Below are positions 1-6,205 of a stretch of DNA of 10,628 nucleotides, one piece after another. The position numbers and the translations under genes were made by a program. The stretch is from DUPH01 sp035449085. Its GTDB lineage: Bacteria > Verrucomicrobiota > Kiritimatiellia > RFP12 > UBA1067. The first letter of the stretch is position 1. Each line of letters starts with the position of its first letter. Under the pieces are notes generated by a model that did no database searches, was not told the DNA's origin, and was given only the letters and a program-made list of their open reading frames with translations. The stretch is taken from contig DAOTKE010000116.1 in the NCBI GenBank assembly GCA_035449085.1, forward strand, positions 1 through 10,628, in the 5' to 3' direction.

Positions 1-39
1 AAAACGTTTATCAAGTAAGTTAAGGAAAGGTATCATATT

Positions 40-876
40 ATGTCTACTCGACAACTAAGAGCAAAAAGTGTATTGCCTGGGTTCGGTTTGTCCCTTGGGT
101 TCACGGTCTTTTACCTCTCACTGATCGTCCTGGTGCCTCTGGCCGCGCTGGTGTTCCGCAGTAGCGAACTGGGGATAGCGGGCTTTCTCGAAACCATCCG
201 CCATCCGCGCGTGCTGGCTTCGTTCAAGGTGACCTTTTTGTCCGCGTTTATTGCCGCTTTAGCCAATGTCATGTTCGGAGTGACCGTGGCCTGGTTTCTG
301 GTGCGGGGACGTTTCCCCCTGAAACGGGCGGTGGACGCGCTGGTCGATCTGCCTTTTGCTCTGCCTACCGCAGTCAGTGGCATCGCGCTGACCACGCTGT
401 TCGCCCCGAACAGCACGCTGGGTTTGGCACTGGCAAAGGTGGGCATCAAGGTGGCCTTCACCTCGGCCGGCATTACGGTCGCAATGATATTCATCGGATT
501 GCCCTTTGTGATCCGTAGTGTACAGCCCGCGTTAGCGGACTTGAGCAAGGAACTGGAGGAGGGGGCACTCAGTTTGGGAGCTTCCAAGTTCCAAACCTTG
601 TGGCGCGTGGTTCTGCCGTTGTTGACGCCATCGATCCTAAGCGGCTTCACGCTGGCTTTCTCGCGAGCCTTGGGCGAGTATGGGTCAGTCGTTTTCATCG
701 CCGGGAATATGCCGATGAAGACCGAGATCGCATCGTTGCTGATCGTCACCAAACTGGAGCAGTTCGATTATGCGGGAGCCACAGCTATCGCCGTCGCGCT
801 GCTGTTGCTGTCGTTACTGTCGATCTGGACGGTCAACTTGCTTCAGGCGCGGGCAACCCGCTACTTAGGGAACTGA
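40..876 (+). CDS. cysT: Sulfate/thiosulfate ABC transporter permease CysT (CysU)
   Basis: This is one of the two inner-membrane permease subunits of the sulfate/thiosulfate importer (CysPTWA type), which feeds assimilatory sulfur metabolism. The 278-residue protein is the usual family length. It opens with a short basic N-terminus and the CysT-like run VLPGFGLSLG (11-20), then several hydrophobic segments. The binding-protein-dependent permease 'EAA' loop that docks on the ATPase lies at about 173-193 (EEGALSLGAS...LP). The C-terminal CysT signature GEYGSVVFIAGNMPMKTEI is at 212-230. The start ATG at 40 is preceded by a purine-rich stretch AAGGAAAGG (22-30), an acceptable ribosome binding site. 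cysW follows 10 nt after the stop, so the two are co-transcribed. The window begins only 39 bp upstream, so the promoter and any periplasmic sulfate-binding protein gene would lie off the left edge. Assignment is confident from family-wide similarity. Confidence 0.95.
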   Translation: MSTRQLRAKSVLPGFGLSLGFTVFYLSLIVLVPLAALVFRSSELGIAGFLETIRHPRVLASFKVTFLSAFIAALANVMFGVTVAWFLVRGRFPLKRAVDALVDLPFALPTAVSGIALTTLFAPNSTLGLALAKVGIKVAFTSAGITVAMIFIGLPFVIRSVQPALADLSKELEEGALSLGASKFQTLWRVVLPLLTPSILSGFTLAFSRALGEYGSVVFIAGNMPMKTEIASLLIVTKLEQFDYAGATAIAVALLLLSLLSIWTVNLLQARATRYLGN

Positions 877-886
877 GGTGCATCAT

Positions 887-1720
887 ATGCAGAACAACCG
901 TGTAAATCATGAAATGGGCGCGGGGGCCAATTTCGCATTATGCCTGGGGGCCCTGTCGATCATGGGGCTACTGATTGTGCTGCCGCTGCTGGTTGTGCTG
1001 AAAGAGGCGTTTGCGGGTGGCGTGAAGCTGTGGCTCGCCAGTGTCTCCGATCCGGACGCGCTGTCGGCAATCAAGTTGACCTTGGGAGTGGCAGCGGTGG
1101 CGGTGCCGCTGAACACCGTCTTCGGCGTCGCGTCGGCTTGGGCGCTCTCCAAATTCCGGTTCAAGGGACGTAGCCTGCTGCTCTCACTGGTGGATCTGCC
1201 TTTCGCGGTCTCGCCGGTGATCGCGGGACTGATCTACATTCTGCTATTCGGCCGCCAAGGCTGGATCGGCACTTGGTTGACAGAGCATCATATCCGGATC
1301 GTTTTTGCCGTGCCGGGCATTCTTTTGGCGACGCTCTTTGTGACCTTTCCGTTCGTGGCACGCGAGCTGATACCGCTGATGACGGAGCAGGGATCGGATG
1401 AGGAGCAGGCCGCACTCAGTCTGGGCGCGAATGGCTGGCAGACGTTTGTGAAAATGACGCTGCCGAATATCAAGTGGGGCCTCTTGTACGGGGTTATCCT
1501 GTGCAACGCGCGCGCCATGGGCGAATTCGGTGCGGTGTCTGTGGTGTCGGGCCACATCCGCGGCGAGACCAACACACTGCCTTTGCACGTCGAGGTGTTG
1601 TACAACGAGTACAGCTTTACGGCCTCCTTTGCCTGCGCCTCGATTCTGGCGGGGTTGGCGATTATAACGCTGATATTGAAGACGATTGTGGAATTGAAGA
1701 GTGGGCGCGAAGCGGCGTGA
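887..1720 (+). CDS. cysW: Sulfate/thiosulfate ABC transporter permease CysW
   Basis: This is the second inner-membrane permease subunit of the sulfate importer, expected to dimerise with CysT above a CysA ATPase dimer. I chose ATG 887 (277 residues) because TGAGG at 874-878 sits 8 nt upstream as a Shine-Dalgarno site; the in-frame GTG at 878 would overlap that site, and a third candidate is ATG 914. CysW hallmarks are DLPFAVSPVIAGLIY (residues 103-117), the EAA loop beginning EEQAALSLGANGWQ (172-185), and NARAMGEFGAVSVVSG followed by IRGET (207-228). Hydrophobic segments are spread as in the family. The Shine-Dalgarno site overlaps the cysT stop codon, so translational coupling is likely. In many genomes cysA comes next; here no ATPase gene follows, and the next gene is convergent. 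The ATPase must be upstream of the window or elsewhere, if the transporter works. Confidence 0.94.
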   Translation: MQNNRVNHEMGAGANFALCLGALSIMGLLIVLPLLVVLKEAFAGGVKLWLASVSDPDALSAIKLTLGVAAVAVPLNTVFGVASAWALSKFRFKGRSLLLSLVDLPFAVSPVIAGLIYILLFGRQGWIGTWLTEHHIRIVFAVPGILLATLFVTFPFVARELIPLMTEQGSDEEQAALSLGANGWQTFVKMTLPNIKWGLLYGVILCNARAMGEFGAVSVVSGHIRGETNTLPLHVEVLYNEYSFTASFACASILAGLAIITLILKTIVELKSGREAA

Positions 1721-1956
1721 TGGAGGTGTTCACTGCACGATGGCGGGCACACCGGCAACGACTGGTGCTGCGTGCGTGACATTCTCCGCTTCATTGGACT
1801 TTTGACGGCGGCTCTCACACCGCCTGTTCGGCCTGGCCTTCAACAGCTCCTCCGGAGGTCACACGTTTGCGGGACATGACCGCCTCCGGTTGTGTCCACA
1901 GCTCGCTCTTCGACCGGCTCTGCGATGCCGATCTGCCGGGGATGCAGGATTCGACC
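1721..1956. other. Gene-free gap between cysW and the convergent glycosidase gene
   Basis: No convincing gene lies in these 236 bp. An ATG overlaps the cysW stop (ATGA-type, at 1720) but opens only a 19-codon frame with no resemblance to CysA. The stretch holds three inverted repeats: GGCGG/CCGCC (1807-1811 with 1820-1824, 8-nt loop), the 10-bp palindrome CCTCCGGAGG (1849-1858), and a long hairpin at 1872-1897 listed separately. None is followed by a T-run on either strand, so none is a textbook intrinsic terminator. On the minus strand a 20-codon frame (1877-1815) starts behind GGAGG with 5-nt spacing; I do not call it a gene. Confidence 0.6.
1872..1897 (+). other. 11-bp RNA hairpin downstream of cysW, possible transcript end
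   Basis: On the plus strand GGACATGACCG (1872-1882) pairs along its whole length with CGGTTGTGTCC (1887-1897) around a CCTC loop: 11 pairs, two of them G-U wobbles. On the minus strand the two wobbles become A-C mismatches, so the structure favours plus-strand RNA, that is, the 3' region of the cysTW transcript about 150 nt past the cysW stop. There is no T-tract after it. It could stabilise the 3' end or take part in Rho-dependent or processed termination; that role is inferred. Confidence 0.4.
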
Positions 1957-3525
1957 TCACATGTCTATGGAGGAACGGTCGGCAATCAGCACCGGCGAAT
2001 CCCACATCGGCAGATTCCTGAACACGGTCCGTTTCTCCTCGATACTGAAGCGCCCAGCCGGGATCTCGAACACGCGGCCCGTGATCATGTCCACCCACAC
2101 GGGATGCTCGATCCGTCCCCACACCGGCAAGGTGATGCGGTCGAATCCGAGCTGGTCGCCCGGACGCGCCTGCGAGAACCAGAAGAACCAGAGGGGGGCA
2201 CCTTTCCGCACGACACGCGAACAGGTGAGCTTCCGCGGCTGAGCCGCCCGGACATCCCACCAGTACTCCATTGTGAACGGCGCATCCAGATCCAATTTTT
2301 CCGGTTTCGCGTCACAGTCGAGCAGACTGAAGACGTGCTGCATCGCATAAAAGCTCGGGCGGCGGTAGACGAACTCCTTGAGCGTGTTCGAGCGGATGAG
2401 CCCGAAGCTCTGAAGCATGAACGTGTATTGCAAATCGATCATCGTGAACACATTGCAAGGGATGTCCCGTGAGAAGTCGCCGATGGTGCGGCGCAGATTC
2501 CATTTCGCCTGGGCGTATTCCGTCCATTCGATCTGGCTCATTGCGTGGGCGAACTCGAGCTGGCTCGGACAGCCCACCTCGCCCTGCATGATGTCGTACT
2601 TCGGCGAATAGCCCTTCACGAACGCGCGCAGTTTCTCGGCGAACGCGTACGATGTGTCGGGGTTCGGATTGTAGGGGTGGTAGATCCAGTGCGTGACGAG
2701 GTCGAGCGCATGCTCCTTCTTGAGCCTTTCAGCGACGATCGCGTAATCGTTCTTCGTGGGGTCATCGTTCCAGGTGATCGCCGTCACGAAACACTTCGCT
2801 CCGGGTTGGACCTCATGGATTACCTTCGCCGTGCGGTAGACCATTTCGGAGTATTCGTGGCCTTGGCCGAACGGCTCGTTCCAGATCTCCCACTCGTCGA
2901 CGATGTCCTTGTAACGCGCCACGCACGCCTTGCAATACCGCAGCCACGCCTCGAACGCATCGGGGTTGTCCGTGACCTGCCTCACGCGCATGCCGAGGCG
3001 GAAGTCGCTGCCCCACACGGGATTGCCATAGGAGAGGCACACCCAGGGACGGATTCCCATCGCGGAACATTCGCGCAGATGCACGTCGAGCCAGGCGAAA
3101 TCGTACTTGCCTTTTTCCTGCTCGGTCTTCGCCCACCCACTGAAGAAACGGGCGTGCTTGACGCCCAGCATGGGCAACAGCTCCTTGAAGGCGTCCCATT
3201 CCGCATAGTCGCGGTCCATCGTCTCACAGCCCACGGACCAGTTGCTCGCCCTGATGCTCTTCGAGTCACGTACCGCGATACGCCCAATCTCCTTCATGCC
3301 GGGATTGAGCGCGTTGAGCGCTTTCCAGGTCACGCACGGACGTTCCTTCTGAAGGACGGATGCGGTCTGCTGCGGTTTCTTGTGATCGTTCCAGGCGTCC
3401 CAGCTCTTGATCTTGGCGGCGTCCTTGAACGAGACGATCTTGTTGGAGGCCGACGTGTCGGCGCACGCGACAGAGGCAGCCAGCACTGTGCCGGCAGCCA
3501 TGAGAGAGATAGGTGTTGCTTTCAT
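1957..3525 (-). CDS. Exported clan GH-A glycoside hydrolase (GH39/GH5-like, family unassigned)
   Basis: This is a 522-residue secreted retaining glycosidase with a TIM-barrel fold. Residues 1-23 form a signal peptide: basic start MK, hydrophobic core LMAAGTVLAASVA, and an A-C-A cleavage site. Cys21 raises a weak lipoprotein alternative, but the preceding SVA is a poor lipobox. The barrel runs from about 75 to 390. EWEIWNEPF (211-219) is the clan GH-A strand-4 motif with acid/base E217. The likely nucleophile is E316 in MQGEVGCP, 99 residues later, a normal spacing. ARFFSGW (125-131) and HPYNPNPD (283-290) look like substrate-pocket loops. The C-terminal ~100 residues, rich in beta-type segments, resemble an accessory sandwich domain. 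The substrate cannot be read from the sequence. The gene stands alone, convergent with cysTW and divergent from thiDC. No Shine-Dalgarno is visible before ATG 3525. Confidence 0.88.
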   Translation of the reverse strand: MKATPISLMAAGTVLAASVACADTSASNKIVSFKDAAKIKSWDAWNDHKKPQQTASVLQKERPCVTWKALNALNPGMKEIGRIAVRDSKSIRASNWSVGCETMDRDYAEWDAFKELLPMLGVKHARFFSGWAKTEQEKGKYDFAWLDVHLRECSAMGIRPWVCLSYGNPVWGSDFRLGMRVRQVTDNPDAFEAWLRYCKACVARYKDIVDEWEIWNEPFGQGHEYSEMVYRTAKVIHEVQPGAKCFVTAITWNDDPTKNDYAIVAERLKKEHALDLVTHWIYHPYNPNPDTSYAFAEKLRAFVKGYSPKYDIMQGEVGCPSQLEFAHAMSQIEWTEYAQAKWNLRRTIGDFSRDIPCNVFTMIDLQYTFMLQSFGLIRSNTLKEFVYRRPSFYAMQHVFSLLDCDAKPEKLDLDAPFTMEYWWDVRAAQPRKLTCSRVVRKGAPLWFFWFSQARPGDQLGFDRITLPVWGRIEHPVWVDMITGRVFEIPAGRFSIEEKRTVFRNLPMWDSPVLIADRSSIDM

Positions 3526-3532
3526 GACTGAT

Positions 3533-3538
3533 ATTATA
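3533..3538 (-). promoter_or_regulatory. -10 element of the GH-A glycosidase promoter, close to the start codon
   Basis: The minus strand carries a perfect TATAAT at 3538-3533, ending 7 nt before the ATG of the glycosidase gene. No good -35 hexamer lies at 16-18 bp (the best windows read ACAGGA, CACAGG or TCACAG). If this is the active promoter, transcription would start around 3525-3527 and the mRNA would be leaderless or nearly so, which agrees with the absence of a Shine-Dalgarno sequence. The box could also be chance in a locally AT-rich stretch. Confidence 0.45.
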
Positions 3539-3655
3539 ACGTAAGTTGCATCAATCCTGTGACTTCATTTTAGTGGTTTACAACAGCCGGATGAGCGCCC
3601 CTTGAGGCCGAGGCGGTAGCATCAGATGCGGAAACGGATCGCCGAGACCGCCGCA

Positions 3656-3674
3656 GACGCCTCGGCGAGGCGTC
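3656..3674. repeat. 19-bp near-perfect palindrome with a second partner arm at 3607-3615
   Basis: GACGCCTCG (3656-3664) and CGAGGCGTC (3666-3674) are exact inverted repeats around a single G. A further copy of the core, GCCGAGGCG at 3607-3615, is the exact reverse complement of CGCCTCGGC at 3658-3666, so the left arm could fold with either of two partners. Such compact GC palindromes in intergenic DNA often belong to dispersed REP-like families, but copy number cannot be seen from one window. It could equally be an operator or a decayed terminator; no T-tract adjoins it. Confidence 0.55.
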
Positions 3675-3790
3675 CCGTACTCCTTCGCCGCATAGTCACC
3701 TTGATCAGGTCGGCAATTTTCCAAAGGAACCCGGCCATTTCAAACCAGGGCCTTTCATGGCGTTTCCCCCTTCAGTGGTCTCCGACCGGT

Positions 3791-3796
3791 TATAAT
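3791..3796 (+). promoter_or_regulatory. -10 element of the thiDC promoter
   Basis: A perfect TATAAT lies on the plus strand 61 bp upstream of the TPP aptamer's P1 helix, a sensible place for the thi promoter. Expected transcription start is about 3803. The -35 region is poor (CCCTTC at 17-bp spacing), suggesting an activated or weak promoter, or a sigma preference unlike E. coli. GGTC (3777-3780), GACC (3784-3787) and GGTC (3797-3800) flank and overlap the box as short inverted half-sites, which may be chance. Confidence 0.5.
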
Positions 3797-3857
3797 GGTC
3801 TTTGTGCCGAGCGTATGGGGCTTGCGGGGGGAGACGGAGTTGTACTATGATTCATGC

Positions 3858-3945
3858 CATTGCCATCGGGGTGCCGTGTCGTGCGGCTGAGAGAACACCC
3901 GTTGAACCTGATCCGGATCATGCCGGCGCGAGGGAATAGGCGGTG
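3858..3945 (+). promoter_or_regulatory. TPP riboswitch (THI element) controlling thiDC
   Basis: This leader RNA binds thiamin pyrophosphate and lowers expression of the thiamin genes. The conserved core is intact. P2 is GGGTG (3869-3873) with CACCC (3896-3900). P3 is CCG (3874-3876) with CGG (3884-3886), followed directly by the thi-box CTGAGA (3887-3892) that recognises the pyrimidine ring. The other half has ACCTGATCCGGATCATGCC (3906-3924); its P5 is CCGG (3913-3916) with CCGG (3923-3926), and the closing GAGGGAA lies at 3930-3936 in the pyrophosphate-sensing arm. P1 can close as CATTGCC (3858-3864) with GGCGGTG (3939-3945), including two G-U pairs. An intrinsic terminator follows 13 nt later, so control is most likely by transcription attenuation. 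Confidence 0.95.
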
Positions 3946-3957
3946 ACAGCCTTTTTT

Positions 3958-3985
3958 AAGCGGACCGGAAACGGCCGCTTTTTTT
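3958..3985 (+). terminator. Intrinsic terminator (attenuator) of the TPP riboswitch
   Basis: AAGCGG (3958-3963) pairs with CCGCTT (3975-3980), and CCG (3965-3967) with CGG (3972-3974), with A3964 bulged and a GAAA tetraloop at 3968-3971. The stem runs into seven T residues (3979-3985). The thiD Shine-Dalgarno (GGAG, 3993-3996) lies just beyond, so termination here would block the operon. The 3' arm can alternatively pair with the P1 3' strand: AGGCGGT (3938-3944) with GCCGCTT (3974-3980), seven pairs including two G-U. Ligand-stabilised P1 would therefore release the terminator, the usual OFF logic. I worked out the pairing by hand; energies were not computed. Confidence 0.9.
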
Positions 3986-4001
3986 GTTGCCTGGAGACGA
4001 T

Positions 4002-4862
<861 letters not shown>

Positions 4863-4885
4863 AATAAGCTTCGGGACAGACACTC

Positions 4886-6175
4886 ATGACACAGCTTCAA
4901 GCAGCACAGCAGGGGATTATCACGGACGCCATGCGCCGTGTCGCGGAGGATGAGAAGGTCACGCCCGAACAGGTGCGCGACGCGGTCGCCCGCGGTCACG
5001 CGGTGATCCCGCTGAACCCCGCACACGCCAATGCGCGTCCGGTCGGCGTGGGACGTCTTTTCTCCACGAAAGTCAACGCGAACCTGGGACGCTCGACGAC
5101 CCGTTCCGGCAAAGGCGACGAACTGGAGAAACTGCAGATCGCGCTGAAGGCCGGCGCGGATTTTGTGATGGATCTGAGCGTGGGTGCCGATCTGAGGGCG
5201 ATCCGGCAGGGGATGCTGGATGCCTCGCCGGTACCGCTCGGTACCGTGCCGGTCTATGAAACCATCTCACGTCTCGCGGGTGATGTGCCGGAGATGAACC
5301 CGGATCTGCTGCTGCAGGTGATCCGCGAACAGGCTGAGCAGGGAGTCGATTTCATGACGCTCCACGCCGGACTGTTGCGCGGGCATGTCGATCTGGCGAT
5401 GCGGCGCATCATGGGGATCGTCAGCCGAGGCGGCGCCATCATGGCCGAATGGATGAAGCGCAACCAGATGGAGAATCCGCTTTATACGCATTGGGACGAG
5501 GTGCTCGACATCCTGGTGGAACATGATGTGACGGTGTCGCTCGGTGACGGTCTGCGTCCGGGGTGCCTGGCGGATGCCAGCGACGCGGCGCAGTTCGGTG
5601 AATTGGACGTATTGGGCGAATTGGTGCAGCGTTGTCGCGTGCGCGGCGTGCAGGTGATGGTGGAGGGGCCCGGACATGTGCCGTTCAACCAGATTCAAAT
5701 GAACATGGCGCGTCAGCAAAAGGTGTGCGACGGCGCACCGTTCTACGTGCTCGGGCCGGTGGTGACCGATATCGCGCCGGGCTACGATCACATCACATCC
5801 TGTATCGGCGCCACGGCCGCCGCAACCTACGGTGCGTCCCTGCTGTGTTACGTCACGCCGGCCGAGCATTTGGGACTGCCCGATGGCGACGAGGTGCATC
5901 AGGGGATGATCGCCTACCGCATCGCGGCGCACGCCGGCGACGTGGCGCGCGGCCTGCCGGGCGCGCGCGAACGCGATGACGCGATGTCGCGCGCCCGAAT
6001 GGCGTTTCACTGGGAGGCGCAGTTCGTACAGGCCCTTGATCCCGAACGGGCGCGTGCGCGTTGGCTCAAGACCCGTGCCTGCAGTGGCGCGGCGACGGAC
6101 GACCACTGCTCGATGTGCGGCAAAGAGTTCTGCGCCATGCGGACCACGACGCGTATCCGCAGCATCCAGCCATGA
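4886..6175 (+). CDS. thiC: Phosphomethylpyrimidine synthase ThiC
   Basis: This radical-SAM enzyme rearranges aminoimidazole ribotide (AIR) into HMP-P, the substrate for the next-door ThiD. Its 429 residues match the shorter ThiC form that lacks the long N-terminal extension of the ~630-residue E. coli protein. Family motifs include KVNANLGRS (62-70), SLGDGLRPGC (218-227), MVEGPGHVPFNQI (258-270) and GPVVTDIAPGYDHITSCIG (290-308). The radical [4Fe-4S] cluster site is the family-specific C-terminal CX2CX4C: Cys408, Cys411 and Cys416 in CSMCGKEFC. The start ATG 4886 has only a weak upstream GGGAC. The gene is second in the riboswitch-controlled thiDC unit; no thiE, thiG, thiS or thiH is nearby, so thiazole synthesis and coupling genes must lie elsewhere. 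It ends 18 bp from the convergent phosphate transporter gene. Confidence 0.97.
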   Translation: MTQLQAAQQGIITDAMRRVAEDEKVTPEQVRDAVARGHAVIPLNPAHANARPVGVGRLFSTKVNANLGRSTTRSGKGDELEKLQIALKAGADFVMDLSVGADLRAIRQGMLDASPVPLGTVPVYETISRLAGDVPEMNPDLLLQVIREQAEQGVDFMTLHAGLLRGHVDLAMRRIMGIVSRGGAIMAEWMKRNQMENPLYTHWDEVLDILVEHDVTVSLGDGLRPGCLADASDAAQFGELDVLGELVQRCRVRGVQVMVEGPGHVPFNQIQMNMARQQKVCDGAPFYVLGPVVTDIAPGYDHITSCIGATAAATYGASLLCYVTPAEHLGLPDGDEVHQGMIAYRIAAHAGDVARGLPGARERDDAMSRARMAFHWEAQFVQALDPERARARWLKTRACSGAATDDHCSMCGKEFCAMRTTTRIRSIQP

Positions 6176-6182
6176 TCGTGGG

Positions 6183-6205
6183 GAGGCGGCCGTTCAGGCG
6201 GCCTC
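6183..6205. other. Hairpin spanning the thiC/transporter convergent junction
   Basis: GAGGC (6183-6187) pairs with GCCTC (6201-6205), then after a symmetric G-G mismatch GCC (6189-6191) pairs with GGC (6197-6199), leaving GTTCA as the loop. The transporter's stop codon (minus-strand TGA, 6196-6194) lies in that loop, and the hairpin sits 7 nt beyond the thiC stop. Its symmetry would allow it to act on both transcripts, but neither strand has a following T-run, so calling it a bidirectional terminator is tentative. Confidence 0.4.

Larger units (their letters stand above)
3526..3857. other. Divergent intergenic region between the glycosidase and the thiamin operon
   Basis: These 332 bp contain no gene I can support. 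A 74-codon plus-strand frame (3626-3850) begins within the palindromic segment, runs through the putative thi -10 box, and has no recognisable domain, so I treat it as chance. The region contains, in order: the minus-strand TATAAT box near 3535, a CGCCTCGGC-type inverted-repeat cluster (3607-3674), a moderately AT-rich stretch at 3710-3770, and the plus-strand TATAAT box at 3791. The segment from about 3803 to 3857 would be the untranslated leader ahead of the TPP aptamer. Confidence 0.6.

Noticed and set aside
111..752. 213-codon minus-strand open frame antisense to cysT
   Set aside because: Opposite a conserved permease; serine/threonine/alanine-rich shadow without domains.
1720..1779. Remnant of a cysA ATPase after cysW
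   Set aside because: The 19 codons after the overlapping ATG show no resemblance to the CysA N-terminus and no Walker A motif appears in any plus frame of the gap.
2545..3531. 328-codon plus-strand open frame antisense to the GH-A glycosidase
   Set aside because: It lies opposite a gene with clear catalytic motifs and signal peptide, and its composition (rich in R, V, L, H, D) is typical of the antisense frame of a GC-rich gene. No domain is recognisable.
3626..3850. 74-codon frame in the thi upstream region
   Set aside because: Starts within the palindromic segment, runs through the predicted -10 box, and shows no domain or convincing ribosome binding site.
3984..4001. TTG start at 3984 giving thiD six extra residues
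   Set aside because: The codon lies in the terminator's T-run; ATG 4002 has GGAG at proper spacing.
5267..6106. 279-codon minus-strand open frame antisense to thiC
   Set aside because: Opposite a fully motif-supported ThiC; His/Arg-rich composition typical of an antisense shadow.
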